Counted from the stretch's first letter, positions 1-8,005 are shown. The stretch: DNA of 10,542 bases from Amoebophrya sp. AT5.2 (GCA_005223375.1 RXOD01006367.1:1-10542), one strand, 5' to 3'. Made by a program: numbers and translations. Notes: generated by a model from the sequence alone, not told the origin.

Positions 1-1307
1 AACATGGAAGAAAAACCATTACAATCAGTTGTATGTGTATCTTCGGCCACGCTCCTTAGCTCCACGCGGTTGCGCTTGTTGGCCTCTGCAGCGAGAAAGG
101 GAAGTGCGGCTTCCACTGCGCTCCGTTTCATGGAAGCAAACGGCTGGCCACGGTCTTCTCGAGGCATCACAGTAGCGCCCTCCTCTACGCAGTGCCTCAC
201 GTACACCGAAGCAATTTCAGGGAGCTCCACCTCGGAATGGCTCGCCTCGGCTGTAAACGCCATCAGCACGCTGAGAATGAGATCGCCAAACCGATCGCAG
301 TCTGCCCGGTCGACGAAAGAAGGAGAATCTGCACGGCTACTGGATGAAGAAGACGAGAGCAGACCGTGGCCACGTCTATTTGTATTTGCATCCTACTGAT
401 AACGGTTCGTCCAACTCCAATCTCGCTCCGCATAGAACTCTTCAGCTCGCCTGACAGCCGCAGCCAGGTCCAGTTTGGTGGTCGTAGTCGACGTGGCAGA
501 AGCGTCCCCTGGTGAACCTCCTCGTCCCTCGTCAGGCAGTACTCGAGCAGCGACAGACTCTCGCTCTCCTTGACCTTGTTCGTAATAATTATCGCTATTC
601 CTAGTATCGCCTTGTTCAACCAAGCTCATCTTCGTCGCTGCAGACGTCCGCGGCCTCTTCGCCGCGCACTGCAACAGCCGGCAGAAGAGCGAAGGCTGGA
701 CCACCTCCGTCCCTTCTTCAATGTCGTAGTTGGCCAAATCGCTCGGATCCTCCGCCCCATCTACTTCGTAGAAGTCGTTCCACACCGCCGCCATTTTTCG
801 CTTAGTGGGACCAACGCGCGGCCCGGTCCGCGAAAACCGCGGCGCGCTGTAATGGTGCCCCGGCGTGCCGCCACTCCCTAGCTCACGCAGCTCGGAAGGA
901 GAGATCAGGTCTAAGCCTCGTGTGCGTGTCGGAGTGGGGCTACCACTGGCACTGGCACAATTTCGCGAGCTCGACGCCGAGGATGTGCATGGAGATGCGC
1001 TGGCACAGGCACATGCAGAGCTTGTAGAAAGATTGCGTTTCATCGGCTCGAAATGCGGCTCCTCTTCTTGCATTTGTTGCCTGGTTTGATATGCATTTGG
1101 CCCCGTGACGTAACGGGGCAGCAACGCGGGCTCGTCTGGCTCGATGCCCGGTTCATCGGGCTCCATGTCCATGTCCATGCCACCCGCAGTGGTTGCGCTG
1201 CCATCGGAGTTGTAGTCAGGAAATGGCTGTACCTGTAGGTTCCAATCTTCGAGCGCCGCCGCCGCGCCGAGAAGGACCGTCGAAAACACGAAGGGTACCG
1301 ATAACAT
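1..1307 (-). CDS. Hypothetical secreted or membrane-targeted protein, 3' end off window
   Basis: I do not recognise this protein. I chose the ATG at 1307-1305 because it opens a typical signal peptide (MLSVPFVFSTVLLGAAAA, then LEDW); an in-frame ATG 19 codons upstream would bury it. The product is acidic and low-complexity early on, with MDMDMEP and two EPDEP repeats, then a Ser/Ala/Cys/Thr-rich stretch around 950-1030, then a more ordinary segment including KRKMAAVWNDFYEVDGAEDP. The frame meets TAG at 393-395, yet the same frame stays open from 392 to the window edge and looks coding (for example VELPEIASVYVRHCVEEG and KRSAVEAALPFLAAEANKRN). A 57-nt intron at 340-396 removes the stop and keeps frame, so the likely coding parts are 397-1307 and 1-339. 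The C-terminus lies outside the window. No catalytic motif is visible, so function is unknown. That it is coding is well supported; the splice model is inference. Confidence 0.7.
340..396 (-). other. Probable 57-nt GT-AG intron
   Basis: On the minus strand the segment starts GTAGGATGC at 396 and ends TTCTTCATCCAG at 340, a pyrimidine-rich acceptor. It is 57 nt long, a multiple of three. Removing it deletes the in-frame TAG (393-395) and joins TAT CA to T AGC, giving a continuous frame of about 416 codons across the boundary. A 21-nt alternative (396-376, also GT...AG, also in frame) exists but has no pyrimidine tract. Confidence 0.55.
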
Positions 1308-1812
1308 TCTTGGTGCGAAGATCGCTCTTCGAATGCTATAATAGTGGTATCCTTTTACGGGCACTTTCAGCTATGATTCAAATGCACGGACCTGAGAATA
1401 GTAGCTTGTTCAAACGCATGAAGATCGGCAAACTCTAGGTGTAGCTGAAGTTGCATGAATTGATTTGAAGAACGTCAAAAGAGTACTCCGCCTACGACAG
1501 GGACATGTGGCTTCGTTAACATAAGTTTCCTGCGATTTTGTGATTGAGTTGAAGGAATACGTACTACGTAGTAGTTGTTGAAAACGAGCGCGGACCTGAC
1601 AGAGAGGCGGCCAAAAGAAATCAGTGCAACCGCGCAAAAACCCGCGAAAAAAAAAGCGCAAAAGGCACGTCTGAAAGCATCATACAATACGTCAGGAGGT
1701 CACAGACAGTGCAACGCGCCGGCTAATGAATGCGGTTGGTGTTGGTCCTGACTGGGCTGGGAGCCGGCGAAACATAAGTGGGCGCGACCAAGAAGAAGCT
1801 GCATTGGGGTTG
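1308..1812. other. Intergenic stretch without a convincing gene
   Basis: This is the upstream region of the left-hand minus gene. A 70-codon minus frame at 1475-1687 starts with a hydrophobic stretch, but part of that comes from a run of A on the plus strand near 1645, so I do not call it. A short palindromic patch (TACGTACTACGTAGTA) sits at about 1558-1573. No RNA gene or repeat array is visible. Confidence 0.5.
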
Positions 1813-2097
1813 ATGGGGAACCGGAACGAACAACTCCTGTTTGTGTTTCTCTTTTTTATTCTGTTCCTGACTTTTTGTGATAAAACTTCATGGTCTGGAG
1901 GTTCATTGCGATCAGGGCGATCTGGCGTACAAGCCAAGGGTGCCTCGCAGACTTACTCAAAGCCCATGCATTTTGACTTTTCCATGGATCCGCTGCAACG
2001 TCGACGCCGTTGGAAGTTCAAAAATTTTTCAGTGAGTATAACGAGGACGAAGGGAAAAACAACTTCCACGACCGACTCTAGTCGCGTCGGTCGGTAG
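1813..2097 (+). CDS. Possible small secreted or single-pass protein
   Basis: An open frame of 94 codons begins at ATG 1813 (an in-frame ATG at 1726 is further upstream). It starts MGNRNEQLLFVFLFFILFLTFCDK, which would serve as a signal peptide or membrane anchor. The rest is basic and Ser/Thr-rich, with RRRRWKFKNFSVSITRTKGK near the end. No family is recognised. The hydrophobic part is coded by a T-rich run, which can arise by chance or belong to an intron pyrimidine tract, so evidence is weak. It would lie between two minus-strand genes and converge with the glucanase gene. Confidence 0.25.
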   Translation: MGNRNEQLLFVFLFFILFLTFCDKTSWSGGSLRSGRSGVQAKGASQTYSKPMHFDFSMDPLQRRRRWKFKNFSVSITRTKGKTTSTTDSSRVGR

Positions 2098-2434
2098 TTA
2101 GAAGTTTGATGAACAAACATTAACTTTATACATCCTCATAGTGATATTGCGCATACGCTGATAATTCTAATAGAAGCTGCAGCACCAAGATGATTGCGCG
2201 CGTCCAGTCAGCAAAGGCCGGCCGAAGGTGGTTTTTGCGTGCGTTGGTGCTGATGGGTGGAGAAACAGGTGGGAGCTGTTTCTTAATAGTTAAGGTTCGT
2301 TTCCAGAGCAGCTGTTTGCGGATGTATTGCTCTAGCCAAGATGTGTTCATTTCTACAGCGCCAGCTGATGAAGCACCTGGAGAACGAAGGAAAGCATAGC
2401 AAATGCGATTTCTTTTTGTCGATGTTGCACTTGC
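2098..2434. other. 3' flank of the glucanase gene
   Basis: No firm gene. The minus-strand frame of the glucanase stays open after its TGA (2435-2437) for 102 codons, to a TAA at 2126-2128, including a 74-codon piece with its own ATG at 2350. The translation shows no recognisable domain; a hydrophobic patch (AIILVLQLLLEL) lies near its end. It is most likely 3' UTR or intergenic DNA. Confidence 0.45.
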
Positions 2435-4309
2435 TCATCGAACCTTATTCCATATCTCCCCGGCGTCCCTAAGCTTGCTTCCCTCGATCCCTTGCTTCCA
2501 CACTTTTTCCCAATTTAGACGCTTCCCGTTTTTCATCGGTCCCCACCACCCGCCGCCGTCGTAGTTCCACACCATCGAGCCTTTCCCGCCATTCATGCTC
2601 GTGAGCAGCTGCATCGCTTCGAGAAACTGCTGGTGCGACTTGGACTGGTCTTGCGCGTTTAAGCCGAACTCGGTAATGAACAAGTCAATGCCCTGTTTCT
2701 TCAACTCTCCCTGCCACCAAGCGTAGGTTGAGAATTCGTTCGACCAACCACTTTTGAGTTCGTTGAAATTTTGGGGGTTGAGGCCAAAATTGTAGAGGTG
2801 CGTGGAAAACACAACATTGGCGGTCTTGTACATCTTCAGTTCTTCCTTGCCCGGTTGCGCAGTATTTCGCCAAAAGTTTCTGTGCGCCATCCAGTCCATG
2901 ATCACGACAGGGATCTTCACGTCAAGCGTTTTCCGGATCTCCTTGATCGCGGGCTTGTAAAAATTGTTCAGAAGTGCGGTCGCGTCGATGGTACCACTGG
3001 GCTCGTTCAACAGTTCGACTCCGGCACAATTGTGCTTGTGTTCTTCGCAGATCTTCGCGAGGTTGGTCAAACTTTGGATCCCCAGGTGCGTGTTCCACTT
3101 CAGTTCTTCGGCGGCCTTAAAAAAGAAAGTATTCCCGTTGCCCCCGCCCAGATCCGTGCCCACGTTGTGGTTCGCTGTCTGCCCTCCAGGGGCTCCGTGG
3201 AAGTCGAGCAGGAGTTTCAATCCGTGCTTCTTTGCTTCCAGGAAGATCTGAGCGATAACTTTTTTATAAAACTTCGATGTGCCAAGATTCTGCAGGGATC
3301 GCCAACGAGGAGTAACTGGCACAGCGTTCTGGAATTCTGGACCATTAGGGGTGGCTTTTCCAAGATCGAGCAGGTTCCAGTAGCCCAGAGAAATGCGGAC
3401 TGATGTGTTTACCTTCTTCTCTCTCATGTCTTTAAAAACCCTTGGTGCTTCGGTGAAAGCATGGAAGTGAAGCATTCTCCGATAGCGTTTCCCCGCTTCA
3501 GCTTGTGCTTCGTGAGAGACCTGCTTGGGCAGCTTTTTACTGCCGACGAGCAATTTCTGGGTATACTTCGGGAAAAACGTTAAGTCGGGCTCGTTGTCAG
3601 GGTTTGTGCTGTCCCAGGCCTTATCCGTGTCCTCCGTTATTTGTTCCGCCGGCAATTTCCCGCCATTTTTCGCCTGCAGAAAAGTCAACGCGAAACCCAA
3701 AGAAGCCAGATCAGCATCACACGAGGCGTGTCCTGCCTCCATGCCGCTGAATGCCGGGTCTGACTCTTTCCAAGCCTGAAACATTTCATTCGTGGCTTCT
3801 TGTAGCTTTCCGTAGACAAGTTTATTTTTTATCTTTATTTTACAGGGCCCGTAAAGTTGAACGACTTTTCTCTCCCCAGCATCATTCGCCACGTTGTCAA
3901 GAATATATTTTTCCCATGCGAAGCGACCGCCAAAGTTTACTCCTTGCACCGGGAGGTCGGGGTCGCCCAATCCCAGGGGTAAAACAGGCCCAGGTGAGGC
4001 TGAAGGTGGCGCGTCTGGTGGTACTGGTACTACTGCTCCTGCTGGTACGGCCGCTCCTGTTGCTGCTTCTCCCGTGGCCGCGGCCTCGTATTTCGGTCCT
4101 TCAATACCCGTTTGGGCTTTTGCAACTTGTCCCGATCCGCAACATGCTGACCCTTCCTGCTGAGTCGGTTCATCTCGGGCAGCGCGCCGCCTAGAGCCGT
4201 GCCGACGCTGACCTCTAGAGCGCAACAGGTTCTTCTCGAGCGTCGTGAGAAAGCCCCAGCTCGGAAGCGCCATCAGAGGCAGTTGAGAACAGATACTAAG
4301 CCAATGCAT
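2435..4309 (-). CDS. Secreted GH5-family exo-beta-1,3-glucanase-like glycoside hydrolase
   Basis: Likely a retaining glycoside hydrolase of family GH5, closest by motif order to the fungal exo-1,3-beta-glucanase group (GH5_9), which releases glucose from beta-1,3-glucans such as laminarin or callose. From ATG 4309 (624 aa) it has a signal peptide (MHWLSICSQLPLMALPSWGF), a basic stretch, an Ala/Pro-rich linker at residues 72-112, then the catalytic domain. Visible family motifs are QGVNFGGRFAWEKYI, RISLGYWNL, LLLDFHGAPGGQTANHNVG, VELLNEPSG with the acid/base Glu436, STHLYNFG, LFITEFGL with the nucleophile Glu547, and MVWNYDGGGWW. All expected active-site positions seem present, so the enzyme should be active. 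About 180 residues separate GVNFGG from RISLGYW, roughly 100 more than I would expect for the fungal enzymes. The frame is also open upstream to an ATG at 4420, which would add 37 residues and hide the signal peptide, so I prefer 4309. Family assignment is firm; subfamily and substrate are inferred. No intron is needed. Confidence 0.88.
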   Translation of the reverse strand: MHWLSICSQLPLMALPSWGFLTTLEKNLLRSRGQRRHGSRRRAARDEPTQQEGSACCGSGQVAKAQTGIEGPKYEAAATGEAATGAAVPAGAVVPVPPDAPPSASPGPVLPLGLGDPDLPVQGVNFGGRFAWEKYILDNVANDAGERKVVQLYGPCKIKIKNKLVYGKLQEATNEMFQAWKESDPAFSGMEAGHASCDADLASLGFALTFLQAKNGGKLPAEQITEDTDKAWDSTNPDNEPDLTFFPKYTQKLLVGSKKLPKQVSHEAQAEAGKRYRRMLHFHAFTEAPRVFKDMREKKVNTSVRISLGYWNLLDLGKATPNGPEFQNAVPVTPRWRSLQNLGTSKFYKKVIAQIFLEAKKHGLKLLLDFHGAPGGQTANHNVGTDLGGGNGNTFFFKAAEELKWNTHLGIQSLTNLAKICEEHKHNCAGVELLNEPSGTIDATALLNNFYKPAIKEIRKTLDVKIPVVIMDWMAHRNFWRNTAQPGKEELKMYKTANVVFSTHLYNFGLNPQNFNELKSGWSNEFSTYAWWQGELKKQGIDLFITEFGLNAQDQSKSHQQFLEAMQLLTSMNGGKGSMVWNYDGGGWWGPMKNGKRLNWEKVWKQGIEGSKLRDAGEIWNKVR

Positions 4310-4450
4310 CTCTTTCTTTGCTGCCTTTTTCTGAGTAGACCCGCCTCGTTCCAAAATCAAAGTGTCTTTGTTTATTTCTGCAGCCGCCACATTAACTCCA
4401 CGACATTCATATGGATCCATCAAAAAACCGACGAGTTGTTCGTCCTACGC
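4310..4450. promoter_or_regulatory. Possible shared promoter region between divergent genes
   Basis: This 141-bp gap separates the glucanase ATG from the possible plus-strand ATG at 4451. If both genes are real it must hold both 5' regions. I see no clear TATA element or other recognised motif. The minus side stays open in the glucanase frame up to 4423, so part of it may be 5' UTR or a longer N-terminus. Confidence 0.2.
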
Positions 4451-4906
4451 ATGAACCCGGTGAAGGTGCTGGCCTTCTCATCTCTATTGCCTCTCTTGTG
4501 GCCTCCTCCAGGGACAAGGTTACCACTAGCTACGTGGTGCTGGTGTGGTGCTACTTTCCTCACGGATAATGAATGGAATGGAATTGAACAATGGCGGGGT
4601 GAGGGCGGGATGAAGCCTGCCCCTGCGATTTCAATGTATCAATCTTTTGCACCAGCGCACGACAACTCTTCTCGGACGGTGTCACTTACAACGGAGGGTT
4701 GGTCCACAACAATGACGGACGGAACAGATACGGGGAAAGTGAAGACGCGGCTCGTCTCGCAGGCAATGAGTACGGAAGGCAGCACACGAGCGTTGGAACC
4801 CAATTTTGTCATCGAAACTTTGCTGGTCGAAGCTAAGGCAAAGGCAAACTTCCAGACCACTGGTGCAGGCACAGCTCATTGCAACGTGGCCGTGGGGACA
4901 CGATAA
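4451..4906 (+). CDS. Possible secreted hypothetical protein, divergent from the glucanase gene
   Basis: A 151-codon frame from ATG 4451 to TAA 4904-4906. The N-terminus, MNPVKVLAFSSLLPLLWPPP, resembles a signal peptide. The remainder is Thr/Ser-rich (for example RTVSLTTEGWSTTMTDGTDTG) with a few Trp and Cys and no recognised domain. The frame is open upstream as far as 4199, but there it runs antisense to the glucanase N-terminus. Minus-strand frames over the same stretch are also open for about 80 codons, so openness alone does not prove coding. I give it moderate to low weight, mainly for the signal peptide and the placement facing away from the glucanase. Confidence 0.33.
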   Translation: MNPVKVLAFSSLLPLLWPPPGTRLPLATWCWCGATFLTDNEWNGIEQWRGEGGMKPAPAISMYQSFAPAHDNSSRTVSLTTEGWSTTMTDGTDTGKVKTRLVSQAMSTEGSTRALEPNFVIETLLVEAKAKANFQTTGAGTAHCNVAVGTR

Positions 4907-5423
4907 CCCGCCACTACCCAGCATTTCTTCGTCCGGTGCGTCAAAAATGCTTGCTGGGATTTACTTAACTGCTTCGCGAGCTGTCACCCTTGCGTCCGAT
5001 TTAGAGAAACCATAGACCTACGTAGCGATGCACGTGAGCGTGACACTTGATAGCGCACTTTTACAGCATAAGAAAGTAGGTGGCCGCGCTCGCGACCGCA
5101 AAATGGTACGTACAATGAATTGCAGAAGCAGGAAAAAATGTTGTCGATGTTCGTGCTACTATTCAGGTCCAGAATCACATGAAGACGATGTTGAAGTTTA
5201 ATATAAAAGAGCCGGCTGGTGCTGCATGGGCATGACGACAATTCAGAATGAATGTTGTTAAATACTTGGGGTTCGTTTACCATGTTTGTCCAGCTTCGAA
5301 GCCCAGTTAATACAGTGTAGTCGTAGACCAAAATTATATTTTCCTACATGATCACTATCGTAGTTCACCTGGTGCCCGCCGTGCCTTCGACGTTTCCGTA
5401 ATAAACCGTATGCACTTCCTCTC
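4907..5423. other. Intergenic stretch, nothing convincing
   Basis: No supported gene. A 115-codon minus frame at 4984-5331 gives a protein without domain, signal peptide or convincing composition, and I treat it as chance. A weak interrupted hairpin (CCCAGC at 4917-4922, GCTGGG at 4953-4958) follows the plus-strand ORF. The region is more AT-rich than the flanking coding blocks and presumably holds the 3' flanks of both neighbours. Confidence 0.45.
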
Positions 5424-6347
5424 CTAGAGTGTCGTCGTTACTTTTGCCACCGGCACAATTTTTTCCACCTTGTTCGTGATGTGGCTCACGATTTTGTTGC
5501 ACATTTTCCCTACGTGTTCCTCCACCGTCTCGTCGCCCACCATCTTTTGGCCGGTCTCCGTCACGCGCACTATCAGGATCTTGGTGTATTCGGGCAGGAC
5601 CTCTTCCCGCACCGCGGCTTCAATCAGGGCCAGCGGAAATTTTCCCCGCACGTCCACCGCGTTCTTCATCCCAAACTGCACGCTCACCATCGGCGCAGAT
5701 ATCAAAATCCGCAGCGATTCCTCGAATGGTGACGCGGAGCGGTCGTCGTGCGCTGCACCGCGACCTGCCCTCAGTTGCTTCTCCAGGGCTGCGACGCGCG
5801 CTTCCAGCTTCGCCTTCTCCACCACGCGGAGGTTGCGCTCCATCTTGTACCGCTCGAACAGGTCGTCGTACTTCTGCTGCAGGGCGTTGTGCAACTGTCC
5901 GCTGTCGACCGTCTGCGTGGCCGCGTCGAAGATCGCCACGTCGTAGGTTTGTGTGATCTGATCGACCAACCCTTCTCGCCGCAGTCTCCGCTTTCTCTCG
6001 TTCTCCTCGTCGTCCGATAATTGCGCCGCTGCTTGCAAAAAGCTTTCGTCCGTCTGCACCACGCTGTCCGACCGGAAAAGCGATACGTCCGCGGGAGGGG
6101 GATGCTGGATGCCGAGGCTCACGAAACGGCCCTTGCTGAGGCGCGGAGTCGTGACGCATCCGGCTTCGCAAAAACTCGTCGTCGACTTCCTGCTCTTTCC
6201 ACCAGCAAGAAGCTCGCACTGCACCCCGCGGTTGCTCGTAGGTGGTTCGAAGGCAGTACCGCCACGCGATGGGTGCAAGTAACGGTCGGTGGAGACGGTC
6301 TTCGACGGGGTCCGGAAAGTGTCGGGGTCGTACGTCGCCACCTGCAT
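5424..6347 (-). CDS. Coiled-coil protein with TQT (LC8-type) motifs
   Basis: Not recognised as a named family. The first ATG in the frame is at 6347; the frame is open a little further, to a likely splice acceptor (CTTGTTACAG ending at 6384), so an upstream exon or a trans-spliced leader could precede it. The 307-residue product has a disordered N-terminal third containing GVQCE and SVVQTDE. A basic stretch (NERKRRLRRE) follows, then two TQT motifs 12 residues apart (QITQTYD at about 5960-5940, AATQTVD at about 5924-5904). Next comes a coiled coil (about 5769-5900: LHNALQQKYDDLFERYKMER and ARVAALEKQL). A folded-looking C-terminal region (about 5427-5725) contains EEVLPEYTKILIVRVTETGQ and ends in VTTTL. 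TQT is the core of known docking motifs for dynein light chain LC8, so a cytoskeletal scaffold is a reasonable guess. Existence is well supported; the role is inference. Confidence 0.75.
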   Translation of the reverse strand: MQVATYDPDTFRTPSKTVSTDRYLHPSRGGTAFEPPTSNRGVQCELLAGGKSRKSTTSFCEAGCVTTPRLSKGRFVSLGIQHPPPADVSLFRSDSVVQTDESFLQAAAQLSDDEENERKRRLRREGLVDQITQTYDVAIFDAATQTVDSGQLHNALQQKYDDLFERYKMERNLRVVEKAKLEARVAALEKQLRAGRGAAHDDRSASPFEESLRILISAPMVSVQFGMKNAVDVRGKFPLALIEAAVREEVLPEYTKILIVRVTETGQKMVGDETVEEHVGKMCNKIVSHITNKVEKIVPVAKVTTTL

Positions 6348-6384
6348 CGGCGTGTACGTCGTGCCCGCCGCCTCCTTGCTCGAC
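6348..6384 (-). other. Likely splice acceptor and short leader of the coiled-coil gene
   Basis: Reading on the minus strand, CTTGTTACAG ends at 6384 with TGA in frame just upstream (6401-6399), so the coding frame cannot extend continuously. The 12 codons from 6383 to 6348 are open and join the ATG at 6347. Either a short upstream coding exon is spliced here, or this is the acceptor for a 5' UTR intron or a trans-spliced leader. No in-phase upstream exon could be fixed with confidence. Confidence 0.4.
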
Positions 6385-6603
6385 TGTAACAAGATATGTC
6401 AAGTACATGAATCACCGCTCCCCCCCGGCGTGGGTGCAGTTGTACGTCCAAGCGCCGGCAAAATGAAGCGCAACATAGTAGTACAGAAAAAATCACAATC
6501 TGTCAGATCGCAGAGCCAGGAGCTGGCAGGTGCCGCCGTGGCCGCATCAAGTAAGTTGAAAACCTACAGCACACATCATGCAAGTAGAAACTACTTAACT
6601 ACA

Positions 6604-7854
6604 TCACCATGTTGATGATCTACTTCGGAAAATAAATAAAACTTCAGCACGTGGTACCGGCCTCCTAACCGCCAAATTCGAGTAGTTTCCGGCATAGTGA
6701 TCTTCGCTGTTGTTCACGAGGAAGCCGATCGGCGAGTGCGGGTCCGGAGACTGCGTGATCAGACTCCCTGACTTCCCCCTCCGCTGCCAGTCTGGAGGGG
6801 CGTGCGTTTTTCCTGCTCCGATGCTCGGCTTAGTCTTGCGGAAAAATTGGGTCCCCGTGCTGCTCATCGTCAGAGCCTCCTTCGCCCGCCGAATGCGCTC
6901 CGCCTCGTCCTCTTCCTGGCGTCTGGGGTGCTGCGCCGGCGCGTTGGCTCCACCCTTCCAAAAGCTGATGGAGGACTCCGCCTGGGGGTTCGTCGCGGCA
7001 TGATCCGTAGCCGCGCGAGGGTCCGTAAACCCTCCCGAAAACGTCTGGCTCATCATGAGCTGACTCACCATTGGCACGTCACCGGAGTTTGATGTCGAGA
7101 GCTCGGCCGGTTTTGCCTTCGCTGGCGTTTGTTTTACGATCTTTTCGCCGGGGGCGCGGATGTTCAACCCGTGATCGAAACTGTGATCCGCAAACGAGGT
7201 GGAGCAGTTGTACTGTGAGTTCTTCTTGTAGCACGGCTTTGGCTTATTTGCGCCCTTGCTACCTGAGTGGTGCTGAAGATCAAGATGATCATGCTTTCCG
7301 TTTTTGTTTGCAGGTGGCGGCTCCTCACGAAGACACGACGGGGATGACGAGCTGTCGCCGTTCTGCAGATTCGATAAAAGCGACCCGCTGCCGCTTCTGA
7401 ACGCTCGTCCGGCCTTGCCCCCGCTTGTCGACGACAACGATACCGCGCCCCCACCCGAAACCGCACTCGATGACGAGGAAGAGGAACTTCCTCCTCCGAG
7501 CGCCAGCTTTGCCAACGAATTCCGAACGTCCTGGGGATTGGTTGAAGAGGTGGAGGCGCTGCTGCTTGTTGAGCTTGATCCTAATAGGTGGTGCTTTTTA
7601 TTCTGCAGAAAATGCGTGCCGGTGGATGACATTGCCGTGCGCTGTTCTAGCACGGCCTCGACGGAGTTCGCGTTATACGGAAGGTTTTGTCTCAGCCAGG
7701 TGGCTCCGGCGGTGGCTGCGGCTCCGGCGGTGGCTGCTTGATGACTGCCTCCTGCGCCGATCGCGGGAAAAACCCAAGACGCGGGCGGCGCCGGCCCCTT
7801 CTTCGGCGACGTCATCGTCCACGCGCCTTGCTTCCGACGAGTAACGCGGTTCAT
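6604..7854 (-). CDS. Ser/Gly-rich disordered protein with duplicated MSSTGT-x-F motif
   Basis: No family recognised. I chose ATG 7854 because it follows a pyrimidine-rich stretch ending TTGAG, a likely splice acceptor; the frame is open to 8085 but that part looks like leader or intron. The 416-residue product begins MNRVTRRKQGAWTMTSPKKG. It has Ala-rich and poly-Ser/Gly tracts (about 7400-7590), a His/Asp-rich patch, a charged helical stretch (RRQEEDEAERIRRAKEAL) and ends RSRSSTW. A short motif occurs twice: MSSTGTHFLQNKK from 7632 and MSSTGTQFFRKTK from 6867. The copies use different codons, including TCN versus AGY for serine, so this is conserved protein sequence rather than recent DNA duplication. 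It probably acts as a binding motif or modification site. No enzyme domain, signal peptide or membrane segment is visible. It lies 256 bp upstream of the coiled-coil gene on the same strand. Confidence 0.7.
   Translation of the reverse strand: MNRVTRRKQGAWTMTSPKKGPAPPASWVFPAIGAGGSHQAATAGAAATAGATWLRQNLPYNANSVEAVLEQRTAMSSTGTHFLQNKKHHLLGSSSTSSSASTSSTNPQDVRNSLAKLALGGGSSSSSSSSAVSGGGAVSLSSTSGGKAGRAFRSGSGSLLSNLQNGDSSSSPSCLREEPPPANKNGKHDHLDLQHHSGSKGANKPKPCYKKNSQYNCSTSFADHSFDHGLNIRAPGEKIVKQTPAKAKPAELSTSNSGDVPMVSQLMMSQTFSGGFTDPRAATDHAATNPQAESSISFWKGGANAPAQHPRRQEEDEAERIRRAKEALTMSSTGTQFFRKTKPSIGAGKTHAPPDWQRRGKSGSLITQSPDPHSPIGFLVNNSEDHYAGNYSNLAVRRPVPRAEVLFIFRSRSSTW
6826..6867 (-). other. MSSTGT-x-F motif, copy 2
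   Basis: Encodes MSSTGTQFFRKTKP. It shares the Met-Ser-Ser-Thr-Gly-Thr core, the Phe two residues on and basic residues after it with copy 1, but with largely different synonymous codons. Confidence 0.55.
7588..7632 (-). other. MSSTGT-x-F motif, copy 1
   Basis: Encodes MSSTGTHFLQNKKHH. Preceded by a helix-like stretch, VEAVLEQRTA, as copy 2 is preceded by RRAKEALT. Confidence 0.55.
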
Positions 7855-7864
7855 CCTCGCTTGC

Positions 7865-7958
7865 CTCAACAAAGAATAAAAGCAAGTAGAGGCCAGAAAG
7901 CAGAAAGAACTGTGATTCTCTTGAAGATCGGTACGCTGGGCTGCAGAACACAACTTAC
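7865..7958 (-). other. Possible 5' leader intron of the Ser-rich gene
   Basis: On the minus strand GTAAGTTGTG starts at 7958, a strong donor, and a pyrimidine-rich run (CTTTTATTCTTTGTTGAG) ends at 7865, ten bases before the ATG at 7854. The 94-nt length is not a multiple of three, so it would have to lie in the untranslated leader or change the start. The strong donor and the pyrimidine tract are seen directly; the role is inferred. Confidence 0.35.
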
Positions 7959-8005
7959 TATAATTTAAATATCCTCTTCCTCGCCTCGGTTTACCACGTA
8001 TAGCA

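Noticed and set aside
393..395. Stop-codon reassignment (TAG read as an amino acid)
   Set aside because: A canonical in-frame intron explains this case, and the other genes end at TGA or TAG followed by sequence that mostly hits further stops soon after. The glucanase extension is the only exception.
4..399. 131-codon plus-strand ORF at the left edge
   Set aside because: It lies antisense to the coding second exon of the left-hand minus gene and has no domain or signal.
1475..1687. 70-codon minus ORF with hydrophobic N-terminus
   Set aside because: Part of the hydrophobic stretch derives from a homopolymer run; the remainder has no recognisable feature.
2771..4194. Plus-strand ORFs inside the glucanase region
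   Set aside because: The minus strand encodes a full set of GH5 motifs over the same bases.
4984..5331. 115-codon minus ORF
   Set aside because: AT-rich, no domain, no signal peptide and no splice signals tying it to a gene.
5470..6389. Several open frames of 70-160 codons antisense to the coiled-coil gene
   Set aside because: They are Arg/Ser/Pro-rich shadows of a GC-rich coding region; the minus-strand frame has the coiled coil and ordered motifs.
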